A stretch of 64,000 nucleotides of DNA, taken from positions 42,990,451 to 43,054,450 of the forward strand of contig NC_082694.2 of the NCBI RefSeq assembly GCF_949987515.2. The letters are read 5' to 3'. The notes below the pieces were generated by a model that worked only from the letters and a program-made list of their open reading frames with translations, was not told the DNA's origin and made no database searches. The stretch's first letter is position 1; every line of letters starts with the position of its first letter. This DNA is from Delphinus delphis (taxonomy: Eukaryota; Chordata; Mammalia; Artiodactyla; Delphinidae). Below, one piece after another: positions 1 through 12,163 of this stretch. The translations under genes and the position numbers were made by a program.

Positions 1-2879
1 GGTGCTTTCTGTTTGGAAGGTCTGTTCAGACTTTTACTTGTTGTTAGGATGGAGTGGAGACCTCAGGTTTATTTCTAGTGGATCTGGAAACTGGAAGTCA
101 TAAATTTGGTTTTAATATCATTAGTTTTTGGAAAAGTTTTGATTGACATTTGAATGACCATGAGACTAATTTATACTGGGTATTATAGCTTAATATTATC
201 TCATGGTTTTGTTCTATTTCTGGACGTAAGTCCTTTTCATTAAATTTCTGACAACTGGTGCCTAAGTAGTAATTGCAAAGCTGTCCCTCTACTCCAAATT
301 TAAATATCTGTTTGGCTGCATAAGTTGAATCAAATTTTGGTTTTACTGAAAGAACAAATTAGCCCACTAAAGAATTAGTCTTGGACAGAAAAAAAGTAAT
401 GAGGATATTTTTTTCCCCAACAATCATAGAATTTTTGTACTCTTCTGTAAAACTGATCAGTGGGCATCATTAGATAACTTCAGTTGGCTTAGATATACAG
501 ACTAATGAGGAAATACCTGTATTGACTATATCCATTAAAAAAACTTAAAATCAGAGCATGCAAAATGATGTCCAGTGAGTGATTCTTCTGGACTTAATGT
601 ATGGGCTTTTTTTTCACTGAAAGAGATGGAGAAACATTCTTTTCCACTGTTCTTCATGTTCTTTCAAACCCTTTCACCTCCTCTTTATTGTAAATATCCA
701 TCCAGCTAGGAAACAAAAGTTTACATAGGCTCACAAACATCAAAATCAAGGGGACTGTAAAATTCCCAGCTACCTTTTCAACTCTCCTGATGATGCACTA
801 AGAAATAAATAGAGCTTCTAATGTACAATTTCTATTTTAACTTTCATCTCTCTAACAAAAGTTATAGATGACTGAATGAAAAATATTAAATGGCCTTTGA
901 GTTCTTTGCCAAGATCCTTTGTATCATTGATTAAACCCTTTGGGAAGGTTGATCCTAACAGAGCTTTGTACTCAATATTTAAGGGAGTAAAGTGCAGAAC
1001 AGTGATTAGTTTTCTAATGTTCTATAAAAAATCACCATAAGTTACACTAGAAACAGTTATTGCTTCTGTCTTACCCTAAAGGTTCAAATTACTGGTTGTA
1101 ATAAGTAGTTCAGTTCTCTATTTGAGACACATTGTAAATTGGTACTTATGATTTTTTTAAATTATCATCAGTTGAAATTGTCTCAACAGCTGTCTTCAGA
1201 GACTTGGCTATTGCAAAGGCAATGATTCATGCTCAGTTATGAAGCTCAAACACATTTCATTTACTACCTAAAATACTTCTTTGCCAAACAGAGGCTGATG
1301 TATTGAGGCTGATGTTATTGTCAGGGTAATAACAGTCAAATAAAACATGAGTAAGGAATGGAGGAGTTCTGTTTGTTTGTTTGCTTTGACTTAAAAATCA
1401 TTTAGCTTCTTTTTTTTTTCTCATAGAAAAGCCCTTCTGTTGTCTTTACCTTGCAGTCATCTTTTCCAGGATTATCATAAAACAAACCCTAATGTATTAT
1501 TGATTACCTGCTTCCTTTTTTTGTTGGCATGCATTGGCCGCAAAAATGAACCTTAATTCCATGTAGTGCAGTCACTAACTTAATTAAGGCACTAATTAAG
1601 GATTCTGAGGAGGAATTAAAGTATTACATTTTAGTATATGTGTTCCTGTTTTTAGGTTCATGTTTATGTCAATGTTAGAAGCTGAAAAAGAAATATATAT
1701 GTATATATTTATGATAAGTTTATTTTAGCCACAGACTCATATTAATTATCAATTGGTATTATAAATTATAAAAGTAAATCACTTTAACTGCATGCCTACA
1801 ATAGCAATTTCATGGATTCACATTGTGAATATAGACAGCCTTGCAAATCAGTATGATATGCTTTGGAATTCCATATATTCATCCAACAGAGCAGCTTACT
1901 TCTAATTGAATTACAAGCTCCTTATTTATACTTCTTGTTATCCTATGAAGTATTTTTAGATAAGTGCATGGATTAATCGATTAACACAGTTTTTCTCTTT
2001 TTTCAAATACATCATTAGTTCTTTAGCTTAGTTTAAGAAGCACTATCAAAGTAAATCCATAGAATTAAACATGACTTTACATAACTAAGCAAACTGAATC
2101 ATGTTCGATGAATTCAGTTATGTAGCTGCCTAATGATGAGAACTGGGCCAAGTCCTATGGTGGAAATTAAGAAAAGTGAAACCTGTTCTTGGTAATTTAT
2201 TTGTTAATTGAAGAGAGCAGAAATGCACCAAAATTATCTAAGAAACTGTATGATAAGTTGTACAATATAGTGCCAAATGAGAAGAGATATTTAGCAGCAC
2301 TGATCTCCAGCTATTGTTGTAGGAATAACCTCTCTGTTGACAAGGAAGGCACCATTTGTCTTGAAGGTTTTAATTTTCAATTAGTGCCCCTCACCAGGCA
2401 CGATCAGAGGCAGCTTGGAGATTATATTATAAACTTTTCACCTCTCTCCAATCTTTAAAAACCAACACACAAACACACATAAGCTGTATATACAGCACAG
2501 ATAGGAAATGAATCACATGGGCATAAAGAATTTGTTTACTAAAGTGATGGCCTAATAATAACTGGGCCAGCTCAAGGCAGGTCAAAAAGGAATAGAGAGG
2601 GAAGCTCATAAATATGGATTTGTGTTACCTGTCCAGTGCTAGCCAAGTTTCTAGTATATGCTCCCCTAGACCCTCTAACAGCATTTGTTTTTGTTTTCAA
2701 AAAGACTAGCAGTAAGTGATTTTCACATCCCTTCAATCAAGAATTTCCTATTCTGTTTCGATGACTGTATCACATCTGACTTTTTACAGTATGATGTTCT
2801 CTTTCCCTGAGAACTTCTGCTTCTAGTCATTTAATCAACAGTTATGCATATACTATCTATTGTTTGAAATGTATTATAT
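1..2879. other. unique non-coding sequence, no recognised repeat
   Basis: I recognise no transposable element or exon here. Homeodomain-like AT motifs cluster near 1555-1605, including a 10-bp palindrome CTTAATTAAG at 1579-1588. An 89-codon open frame at 2189-2458 (+) matches no family I know and lacks splice or translation context, so it is most likely chance. Confidence 0.5.
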
Positions 2880-3480
2880 TATGTACCACAAACATTTATG
2901 AAAGATCTATGTACCAGGAAATACACAACAAATGGAGATCTTGTAAGATAGAAGGAACAAAATAAAAATTAATAGAAGGTATCAGTATGTTACAACACAT
3001 ATTTACTTAAAGTGCTAAGTGAGCACCTAATTTCTGGCAGAGAGAAGGTCCAAAGGAGGAAGTGGGGTTGGAGTTGAATTCTGAAAAATCAGCAGTGTGT
3101 TAGGCAGAATAGAGGTGCTGGCCACTCTAAGTAGAGACATACAGTTCAGTATCAATGACTATAACATAAACTGCGAGTGCGGTAGGAAATGAGCCTTCAT
3201 ATCATGATAAGTAGCCAACTCTATAACTCTTAGAAAATGCAGAATCACTGAAATGTTTTATAAATGAGAGTGATATGATAGATATGCATTTTAGTAAGAT
3301 AGGCCTATAAAAACTGGATAGGAAATGAAAAAATGCAGGGCACATATAGGGACCAGTGGATATTTGAGTTGAATAGCAGCATCAGGTTGGAATAAGTTAA
3401 CTTCATCCAGGTAGGTTGGACAGAATAATGTGGGTCTTTGCCATATTTTTATATGGAGTTGATGCATCACTGAAGAATTT
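2880..3480 (+). repeat. ancient interspersed repeat, family not assigned (copy A)
   Basis: Diverged sequence with the phrase order of a long mammalian-wide repeat that I recognise but cannot name safely: an opening like 'accaggaaatacacaacaa', then a 'gagagtgatatgatagatatg' block near 3268 followed by 'ttagtaagataggcc'. The repeat at 31910-32850 appears to be a second copy retaining mostly the other half. Both read in the + direction. Boundaries are soft. Confidence 0.4.
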
Positions 3481-3744
3481 AAAGCAGGGGACAGAGGGTA
3501 TTAATACCTGGATTAGTATTTAGAGAGATATCTCTAGCAAATCTATGCAGGACTAATTGGAAAATACTGAGAGTGGAGATGGGAAACTGTTTAGGAGCCA
3601 CCTACAATAGACTGAATCATAAAAGAACATGTGGCTAAAGTTGGGTAAAGTCAGTGCTTATGTAGAAAAGAGAATAACTAACAGATTTCCAACTCAAAGA
3701 CTGTCTTCCTTCCTTATTTAGAATTTCTCACTTATGACTCACTT

Positions 3745-3905
3745 ATGACTCTCGTATATACTATACAGATTTACTAATTTATTTTGCTTACTGTGTCTCT
3801 CTAGAACTGGAATATTAACTCTGCAAAGACAATTTGTCTATTTTTTGCTCAGTGTTGTATCCCAAGAACAGTACTTAATGGAAATTTGTTGATTGAATGA
3901 AAAAA
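3745..3905 (+). repeat. L2-type LINE 3' end
   Basis: The order 'ctagaactggaatattaactctgcaaagacaatttgtc', 'ctcagtgttgtatcccaa', 'gaacagtacttaatgg' and the terminal 'ttgttgattgaatgaa' follows the conserved 3' end of L2. It is old and carries no poly(A) tail, as expected for L2. Confidence 0.65.
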
Positions 3906-4224
3906 AAAGTATCAAGTTACAGAGATTTAAAGAGCTTTATATCCTATTACATATCACATATAGTACCCTCTTAAAATCTCTGAAAATTAGGAAAAAACTC
4001 TCATAGTTGCTGGTCTGATTCTTATGGGGATATTTTTGTAGTTTAAAAAAATAGTAACTTTTAATTATTATTTTTTTTAAATCCAGTTGATTATCTTTAT
4101 TTGCAGTAGTTATGTTCTATCAATATAAAGTCACTATAAATACTGTATTAGCAAATTCTGAACCATTTCTCTAAGGGGAAATACGTATACATATCTCACA
4201 TAATTTATAATCATAAAAGTACCT

Positions 4225-4395
4225 CATTCTGGTAGATTCCTCTTTTTTCTTTCACGAGGTTCAGAACTGTTAACTAAGTGACTTGCCTGAGGCTGCCCAA
4301 CTAATAGGTACCAGAGATGAGATTTAAACACTGTGTAAATGGCCCCAAAATGGGAGCTTTTTACACTACCCTGAATTGCCCCTGCCGTCTCCATC
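4225..4395 (+). repeat. MIR SINE fragment
   Basis: The core 'taactaagtgacttgcctga' followed by 'ggctgcccaactaatagg' and 'accagagatgagatttaaac' is the MIR core and 3' part (usual form: gttaagtgacttgcccaaggtcacacagcta). Ends are diffuse. Confidence 0.7.
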
Positions 4396-5904
4396 CTCTG
4401 GTCATCTCTGTGTGAGAGCTAAAACAAGAAGGCCTACCACTGTCCTCTTCAACCTTAGCTAGGAACATGCATCAAGCAACTCGAATTTTTCACACCTCTG
4501 AGCATGCCCACGAATGACCATGAAAATGCACTAGGACTATTGATTTTGGGGTTATAAATATATTTTAGTGAGTAGGAGAATTTATAAATATGGACTCTCC
4601 AAATACTGAATCTATGAATAAAGAGAACAGGCTGTACTTAATAATCAGATTATTTTGTGTTCTAGAATATTGTGTCTTAAACTCAGGTATTTGGTCTTAT
4701 TAATATAAAAATCAAATGTGAGCCCTAGTTATTACTATACATTACCTGATATTTGATCGACTTAACTTGTGATTTGGGTTGCATATAGAAGCATCTAAAG
4801 TGTTCTAATCTTCTAACTTTATTTTCTTAACGGATTCACTGTTTAAAAAAATATCTCTGTGCCTGTCCTTGTATAAATTTGCCTTAGACTCTTTAATATA
4901 TGGTCTCAAGTGTAATCCATAACACTTGCCCTCAATTATTATCTTTTTAAAGTTCATATATTTACCACATTATTAAAGTACCAGGTAATTATGAAATTTC
5001 AAATGTAATTTCAGCTGTCAGAACTTTTGATGTTAAAACATACTCTAAGGTAATCACTCTATAGTCTACACAAAATCAAATACAAGACACATGTGCAGGG
5101 ACTACTCAGAATCTTTTCTAGTGCTTTTTAAAATACTCTTCTGGAAAATCTTGATTTTGGAGAAGTATTCCACTTTCCTATAAAGAATAATCGGAATTTT
5201 ACCCATTTTTTTAAAATTTACCTTTAACAACACATTACAGGTAATTTTCAACACTGGGAATTAGGAGAGAAAATTTGGGGTAGGTAGTGGTATGTACCAT
5301 TCATTGACATGAAGCCAAGATTAATTGTATTGAAAATTTAACCTTGTCTGCCATGGATCAGCTGGAGCTTTTAGGGACAGGTACAGTGTCTGTCAATAGC
5401 ACATCACTCTTAATCCTCAATTGTTGTTTTCAGAGAAAATAATGAGGATACGTTGCCTTTTATGCAAGACAGATGAACTGAGGGATAATAAAATTGAACC
5501 TAACTTTCCTGTTTCCTTGATACCTCTGGGTCTCCTGCAACAGAAGTCTCTTTTGAAACAAACAGAAGCCCACCTGCTGCTGATATACACAGGGTCAAAA
5601 AGAGGGGTATTACCAGTATACCTCTTTAGTTTGTAATAGCTGACTTTCTTGTTGCTTAACATAAAAATGTTTTTCATCTTCTTGTGTTCAGCTTACAATT
5701 AGAATAAAAGAACAATGGGATTCATCACCACCATCTTTATTGTGATAAATTTATAACCTATGTTGGTCCACCCCAGGTTCAATCGGTAATTGTGGTTTTC
5801 TAACCTCCACACATCCTTTGTCTGGTTTCAAGTTGGGAAACATCTTGGCAGTAAAAAAAGACTGGCCTTAAAATTGTGGCAGTAACTGATCTGTCATGAC
5901 CTAT
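4396..5904. other. unique non-coding sequence
   Basis: No repeat or exon recognised. Overlapping short frames at 5417-5677 on both strands have no family features and are read as chance. Confidence 0.4.
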
Positions 5905-6295
5905 TACAGACTGAACATTTGTGTCCTCCCAAATTTATATGTTGAAACCTCCCAGTGTAACTATATTTGGACATACGGCCTGTGAGGATGTGATGAAGGC
6001 TAAATGAGATCACAAGAGGAGAGCTCTAATCTGATAGGCCTGCTGACATTATAAGAAGGGAAAATACACCAGAGTCCTTTCTCTCAGAGCACATGAAAGA
6101 AGGGCCATGTGAAGAAAGGGTGGCCATCCACAAGCCAGGAAGAGAGTTCTTACCAGAAACGGAATCCTACTGGAACCGTGATCTTGGAATTTCCAGCTCC
6201 CAGAAGTGTAAGAAAATAAATTTCTGTTGTTTAAACAATCCAGTCTATGGTATTTTGTTATGGCAGCCCAAGTGGACCACTGTGATCCTCTTCAT
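5905..6295 (+). mobile_element. solo LTR of the ERVL-MaLR type (MST/MLT1-like)
   Basis: The run 'cccaaatttatatgttgaa', a 'gacattataagaaggg' block, 'caagccaggaagagagttct', 'gatcttggaatttccagc' and the 3' end 'gaaaataaatttctgttgtt' ... 'ggtattttgttatggcagcc' follows MaLR LTR consensus from start to end. An AATAAA polyadenylation signal sits in the usual place near 6214. No internal retroviral sequence adjoins it, so this is a solo LTR. Confidence 0.8.
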
Positions 6296-6372
6296 ATTCC
6301 CAGCTGGATTATGAAATTCAATTACTTCTTATATTTCCTCTCAATTTAGAATCACATAGGTTATATGTGTGT

Positions 6373-6450
6373 CTTCCTTTCATCCTTTCCTTCCTCCCTT
6401 CCTCCCTCTCTGCTCTTTCTCTCTCCCTCCTCTCTTTCTTTCTTTCCCCC
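6373..6450. repeat. polypyrimidine tract
   Basis: Nearly uninterrupted C/T run of CTTT, CCTT and CTCT blocks on the + strand. Mirror-like stretches could in principle form triplex DNA. Probably simple-sequence expansion. Confidence 0.8.
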
Positions 6451-6734
6451 AAATGACTTTTTAGACTCTCTTTCAAAGAGAAAAATCAACATTTCCTTCC
6501 AGTGTCTTCTTTTTATAATATTTTTATGTTAAAATATTCTTGTTTTAAATATGTCAAATAGTGCAAAAAAATATGAAGTATGAAAGTTCTCCTTCCTCGT
6601 ATGTCATTCTCATTACTCTCAACAGATATAATAAGTGATACATTTTTCCAGACCCATATTTATACATTTATACACATAAGTCATACCTAAAACACTTATA
6701 TATGTTCAAGTTAAAATTAGGTCACTAGAGCCGG

Positions 6735-7078
6735 CCACAATCCAGTATGACTGGTGCTTTTATATAAAGGGGAATTTGGACACACAGATGTGCACAGAAG
6801 GAAGACTATGTGAAGACACACAGGGAGAATACCATGTGAAGACGGAGGATTAGAGTGATGTATCTACAAGCCAAGGTGTGCCAGAGATGCTGACAAACCA
6901 CCAGAAGCTAGGAAGATACAAGGAAGGATTCCCTTTAGGTCTCAAAGGGAGCATGGCCCTGCGACATCTTGATTTCAGACTGCCAGCCTCCAGAACTGTG
7001 AGACAGTAAATTTCTGTTGTTTTAAGCCACTCACTTTGTGGTATTTTGATATAGCAGTCCTAGGAATCTAAAATAATG
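6735..7078 (+). mobile_element. second MaLR-type LTR (MLT1-like)
   Basis: Recognised by 'gaatttggacacacagatgt', 'gtgaagacacacagggaga', 'atctacaagccaaggtgtgc', then 'gcctccagaactgtgagaca' and 'gtaaatttctgttgttttaa' with a terminal 'agcagtcctaggaatctaa'. It has the same strand as the LTR 450 bp upstream but is a different, older subtype, so the two are separate insertions rather than an LTR pair. Confidence 0.7.
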
Positions 7079-8787
7079 ACATATTTGAATAAAATTTTTT
7101 TTGAAAAGAAAACATAATTTTACAGATATCTGTTATTTCCTGCTCAATCCTGGCTACTGAGAAGAAATAGTGAAATGAAATTAAATATTGCGATTTAAGA
7201 AGTAAACCACACCATATATATTTTGAAGACCCACATTTATAATATACCTTTTATTGATAATTTCTTTCTTATTAAAATTCTTTACTTTCAAAATCACTTG
7301 GGATTTCCTTAAAATAAAAACAAACAGTATACTATGATACTTTCAGTTCTTTAATTTCTTGAAAGGAAAAGTTGAGAAATGGCAGTGGAGGAACGTTCCA
7401 ATGTTCCGTTAAATATTAAAGATTATCTACCAATCAAAAGTAACAAGAAATTAAGATAAAGCATCTCTACAGTGAAAGTGGATATCAAAAGTAAACCAAG
7501 ATGGTAGTGCATTGCCTTATATATTTGTTGTTTACATGGAGAATTTCAGTAAGCACTCTGTTTCATAAATAAGTTACATCTATTTTCAGCTGACATTTCA
7601 CATTCTCATGGGTAGATTTGTTTTTCCTTGAGAAACCATTAAGGATATTTACAGTGTTGTTTTTATCGATCAATGAATTATTATACACCAGGTATGTCCC
7701 AAACAGTATTCTGGATACCACAACAGAATTTTTCAAAGAAATGCTATTTTCTAAGAAATGGTATTTTTTAAGTTAATACTACTATTCTACTTATGAACTA
7801 ATAGGAAATACAATAAAGAATTATGACTTTGCCCATAATTTAACCATTCAATTATTTTATCCTTCATCTCACCTACAGTTCTATGATATTGATATGTTCA
7901 ATTGACAAAGAAATTCCTTGCTTCCTCCTAAATGCCTGCTTCCTCATTTTGACACCTTGTCAACAAATGTCTGTTTTTCACAGCATATATAGTTACGTAT
8001 ATATTTTTATATTTACTAGTATAGTTGCTTGTTCCACATGCAGTTTTGTAGGTTCCACTCTTAAGTCACAGCTTTGCACACCCTCCCTCACCTGTGAAAT
8101 GGCACCACTGACAACTGTGAGATATACCTTGTTTATAAATGTATCAGAGAGAAAAGCATACATTTATTTTCTGAGTGTCCTTTAAAGTATTGGATTCAGA
8201 GCCTCAACTCATCAGTAGTTTTTCTTGGTATTAAAAGTAGCAAGTATTCAAAGGGCTACATATGTGTCAGTCCAAGAGCAGGAATATGGGAGTGAGCCTT
8301 CCAGAATGAAGGCAATGATTTAAATCTGAAGAGAATAATAATATTAATGAAACTGATCGAGATTAGTCAGCCTTTTATCACCATGACCCTGCAATATTAG
8401 CCTTTATTAATGATAAAATATTCCACCCTCAAAAAAATTGGGGGTCTAAATTCTAAACAGTTGTGGTTACTGTTATACACACACACATACACACAAACAC
8501 ATTTTTTGTTATCCTTTAGTAAATATTTTTTTCTACATAGAAATTCATTTGAGGAATTTCTAGTTAAACAGGTGGCTGTGCTACGTACATGGCTTTGGAA
8601 ATTAGGATCAGGCTCTGGGCAAAGTTCTTTTCGCTGACTTCTGTGGAACTACACGTTTCTTTGTTTAAACAGCCAATCTGAAATAAACAGTGATAACACA
8701 GAGATTGCATGATGAAAAGAAAATACTGCATATTATTTTATGTGAGCACTTGGACAGTTTTATTTTTAAAACGTAAAAGATTGAAAC
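7079..8787. other. unique non-coding sequence with a short CA repeat
   Basis: Nothing recognised except an imperfect (CA)n run at about 8477-8503. Short frames at 7883-8185 and 8410-8637 look random. Confidence 0.4.
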
Positions 8788-8888
8788 ATAGATAGCCTCA
8801 TCCACCAGAGGGCAGACAGCAGAAGCAAGAAGAACTACAGTCCTGCAGCCTGTGGAATAAAAACCACATTCACAGAAAGATAGACAAG

Positions 8889-9785
8889 ATGAAAAGGCAG
8901 AGGGCTCTGTACCAGATGAAGGAACAAGATAAAACCCCAGAAAAACAGCTAAATGAAGTGCAGATAGGCAACCTTCCAGAAAAAGAATTCAGAATAATGA
9001 TAGTGAAGATGATCCAGGACCTTGGAAAAAGAATGGAGGCAAAGATCAAGAAGGTGCAAGAAATGTTTAACAAAGACCTAGAAGAATTAAAGAACAAACA
9101 AACAGAGATGAACAATACAATAACTGAAATGAAAAGTACACAAGAAGGACTCAATAGCAGAATAACTGAGGCAGAAGAACGGATAAGTGACCTGGAAGAC
9201 AGAATGGTGGAATTCACTGCTGCAGAACAGAATAAAGAAAAAAGAATGAAAACAAGTGAAGACAGCCTAAGAGACCTCTAGGACAACATTAAACACAACA
9301 ACATCCACATTATACGGGTCCCAGAAGGAAAAGAGAGAGAGAAACGACCAGAGAAAATATTTGAAGAGATTATAGTCAAGAATTTCCCTAACATGGGAAA
9401 GGAAATAGCCACCCAAGTCCGGGAAGTGCAGGGAGTCCCATACAGGATAAACCCAAGGAGAAACAGGCCGAGACACATAGTAATCAAATTGGCAAAAATT
9501 AAAGACAAAGAAAAATTATTGAAAGCAGCAAGGGAAAAACAAAAAATAACATACAAGGGAACTACCATAAGGTTAAGAGCTGATTTCTGAGCAGAAACTC
9601 TACAAGCCAGAAGGGAGTGGCATGCTATACTTAAAGTGATGAAAGGGAAGAACGTACAACCAAGATTACTCTACCCAGCAAAGATTTCATTCAGATTCGA
9701 AGGAGAAATCAAAAGATTTACAGACAAGCAAAAGCTAAGAGAATTCAGCACCACCAAAGCAGCTCTACAACAAATGCTAAAGTAA
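8889..9785 (+). pseudogene. L1 ORF1 (RNA-binding chaperone), two in-frame stops
   Basis: ORF1 encodes the trimeric, coiled-coil RNA-binding protein that coats L1 RNA. Start chosen at ATG 8889 (MKRQRALYQMKEQDKTPEK), matching copy 3. One frame runs for about 298 codons, but codon TGG has become TAG at 9279-9281 and TCA has become TGA at 9588-9590. The first half is a heptad-rich, Lys/Glu-rich coiled coil; the region from about 9300 encodes the RRM-like and C-terminal domains ('QVREVQGVPYRINPRRN'). Natural stop TAA is at 9783-9785. Because only stops and no frameshifts are seen, this is the least damaged ORF1 of the window. Confidence 0.88.
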
Positions 9786-9853
9786 CTTCTCTAAGTAGGA
9801 AACACAAGAGAAGAAAAGGACCTACAAAAACAAACCCAAAACAATTTAAGAAA

Positions 9854-10398
9854 ATGGTCTTAGGAACATACATATTACCTTAAACGTGAATGGATTTAAT
9901 TACCTTAAACGTGAATGGATTTAATGCTCCAACCAAAAGACACTGGCTTGCTGAATGGATACAAAAACAAGACCCATATATATGCTGTCTACAAGAGACC
10001 CACTTCAGACCTAGGGACGCATACAGACTGAAAGTGAGGGGATGGAAAAAGATATTCCATGCAAATGGAAATCAAAAGAAAGTTGGAGTAGCAATACTCA
10101 TATCAGATAAAATAGACTTTAGAATAAAGAATGTTACAAGAGACAAGGAAGGACCACTACATTATGATCAAGGGATCAATCCAAAAAGAAGATATAACAA
10201 TTATAAATATATATGCACCCAACATAGGAGCACCTCAATACATAAAGGAACTGCTAATAGCTAAAAAATAGGAAATCGACAGTAACACAATAATAGTGGG
10301 GGACTTTAACACCTCACTTACACCAATGGACAGATCATCCACAATTAAAATAAATAAGGAAACAGAAACTTTAAATGACACAATAGACCAGATAGACA
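9854..10398 (+). pseudogene. L1 ORF2 5' fragment (AP-like endonuclease domain)
   Basis: Encodes the start of the ORF2 endonuclease that nicks target DNA. The endonuclease-type segments LNVNGFNAPTKRH and CLQETHFRPRD are visible in the frame open from 9890 to 10264, including the glutamate of the QETH motif. From ATG 9854 translation hits TAA almost at once, and a 25-bp tandem duplication lies over the start region. The frame is broken again near 10264, and the copy ends before the reverse transcriptase. Confidence 0.85.
9876..9925 (+). repeat. perfect 25-bp tandem duplication
   Basis: The 25 bases at 9876-9900 are repeated exactly at 9901-9925, covering 'taccttaaacgtgaatgg' and the next bases. 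Copies 2, 3 and 4 have a single unit here. The duplication is not a multiple of three. Confidence 0.95.
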
Positions 10399-12023
10399 CT
10401 GTGACAATGTCAGAATAACCATGGTAATACAGTGTAGAGCCATGATTTTAGATGGTCATAAGGGTTTGGTATTGGATTCTAGCTGAAAACTGGAGGTAAA
10501 AACAGAATCAAAATTTACAAGGATAATAATAAATTAGAGCTATACAGTGGGTCCTGGTGAAGTGGGTAGGGTTCAGGACAAATAAAAGATCCTGGGACCT
10601 AAAATTAAACTAAGAAAACTCATTCTATGGACTGGGAAAATATGTTGAAGGTTAGCAAACAAAACAACAAATCCTTTGGCACACAGATACTAAAGGCACA
10701 CAGCAGCTAGTTTGGATAACTGCCTTAGGGCAGCAAGATTAATTTTGGGCTGCTGATTAATTTTGGCTAGTGAGTCTGAGTTCTTGGAAATAATTGTTCA
10801 CCTTTGTGCCAGGACTGTGCACAGTGACCCTATTGATGGTTCCATGTCTCCACTGTTAAACGTACCTTGGGGAAGGCAGGGTTACATATTATGAAAAGGA
10901 AAGAATCAGTGAAAACAAGATACATAAATGATAGCTGGATTCAATGCACTGAAATAAAGTGTCTATATTTTTAGTTCAGATTTTCTGAGTTGCTGAACCT
11001 AAACATTAAATTTTTCACTTACTTACCCTGTTAAAATCACAGATTTTGAATCCAGTGGGCAAGTGCCCTGACTGGTTAAGAATTCAGAAAGATTAATAAG
11101 AGAGACGGATATTCAGAATGAGGATGTTTGTATGGTGTCCTGAGGGAAGAAGAGACCACATTGTGTTGTAAAGGGCAAAGAGGCTGTTTGTAATTATAGA
11201 AGGAATATGGTGTGAATGGAAGGCTTCTATGCAAATTGTTATAGTTGCATAAAAGGAGTGCTTGTGACATAAATAAATAAATAACCCTACAAATGCTGTA
11301 ACAATGTAAAGCAAGAGAATAAAAAGGAGTGGAGGGGGCTTACATACAATCATTTCTCTAGGCATTGCTCCTTTTATGTTTGGTATCTTTTCTGCACTCC
11401 AAAATACTGTCAAACTAGGAAAGAACTCAAAGGTGAATTAGTGAAAAGACCTCTTAATTTCAGCCACGCCTATCTTATTTTACAGATGAAGGGACTGAAG
11501 CTATAGATATGGATTAACCTGCTAAATGTCACAACCCCTATCTCCAAGTACAATATTGTTTTCACTGGAAGGTATGATCTCACTGCCCCAATTACTCACA
11601 GGTTTCTTCTCTACGTTTTTCCACATTTCAAGTGTCAACTGCCATTTTTACAGGTTACGAAGAAAAAGTCACAGTAGCTGCTGGCTTTTGGTTTGTAAAT
11701 TTCCACAAACCCAGTCCGACTCCTTCTTTAATTCACTGGTCTCCCTCGTTGCCATATGTCTTTGACTTTGATCCATGATTTTTGCTTTCCTGTCTGAACC
11801 CAGTGCTACCTAGCTTTGTTGGCATCACTTGGGACATGGTAACTTAGTGTACTTGGCTCTTCTTTCAACTAACCCTTTGAATGTGGCAATTGAGATTTTT
11901 TTTAATTGATTCTAGCCATTGAGTACTCCTGCCTTTGGTATATATCTCTTGGATCATTTATGATAATGGGAGTCCTGTCCCCACATTGAATTTGAAAGAT
12001 CTCAATGGCAAAGATTGGGATCA
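10399..12023. other. unique non-coding sequence
   Basis: No element recognised. A weak MIR-like phrase ('ttttacagatgaagggactgaag') occurs at about 11480-11505. Open frames at 11076-11413 (-) and 11526-11765 (+) have no family features. Confidence 0.4.
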
Positions 12024-12163
12024 GGTTGGAGTGTGGAGCCAGGGCCTAGGTGGGGCAACGTTCAAGGGTGGGGTGCGGCCTCTGTTTAGGACCTGCGCAG
12101 AAGGGGAGAGGCCGCACGTCGAAAGGAGGGCCTCTGGAGTGTGGAGTTCCAGAGTTTGGAGGT
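12024..12163 (-). mobile_element. inverted L1 5'UTR segment of copy 2
   Basis: The + strand here contains 'aggacctgcgcagaagggga' and 'cctctggagtgtgg', which also occur on the + strand at about 62114-62172. At 62 kb the L1 reads on the minus strand, so the same 5'UTR module is antisense there but lies upstream of + strand ORFs here. Similarity ends right after 'gtttggaggta'. The sense 5'UTR follows ('gccacgtggctgacagggtc'). Confidence 0.65.

Larger units (their letters stand above)
8788..10398 (+). mobile_element. L1 retrotransposon copy 1, truncated at both ends
   Basis: Starts in the end of the 5'UTR ('tagcctcatccaccagaggg', shared with copy 3 at about 34442), runs through ORF1, and stops inside the ORF2 endonuclease region at 'acacaatagaccagatagac'. 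There is no ORF2 reverse transcriptase, 3'UTR or poly(A), and I found no target-site duplication. Losing the 3' end while keeping the 5' part is the reverse of the usual L1 truncation. It implies a later deletion, internal priming or endonuclease-independent insertion. By sequence it belongs to the same subfamily as copy 3. Confidence 0.9.

Noticed and set aside
2189..2458. 89-codon open frame on the + strand
   Set aside because: No family resemblance, splice sites or promoter; in AT-rich DNA a frame of this size is expected by chance. A conservation test across mammals would settle it.
5905..7078. The two nearby LTRs as a provirus pair
   Set aside because: They are different subtypes, and the interval between them is too short and holds no retroviral interior.
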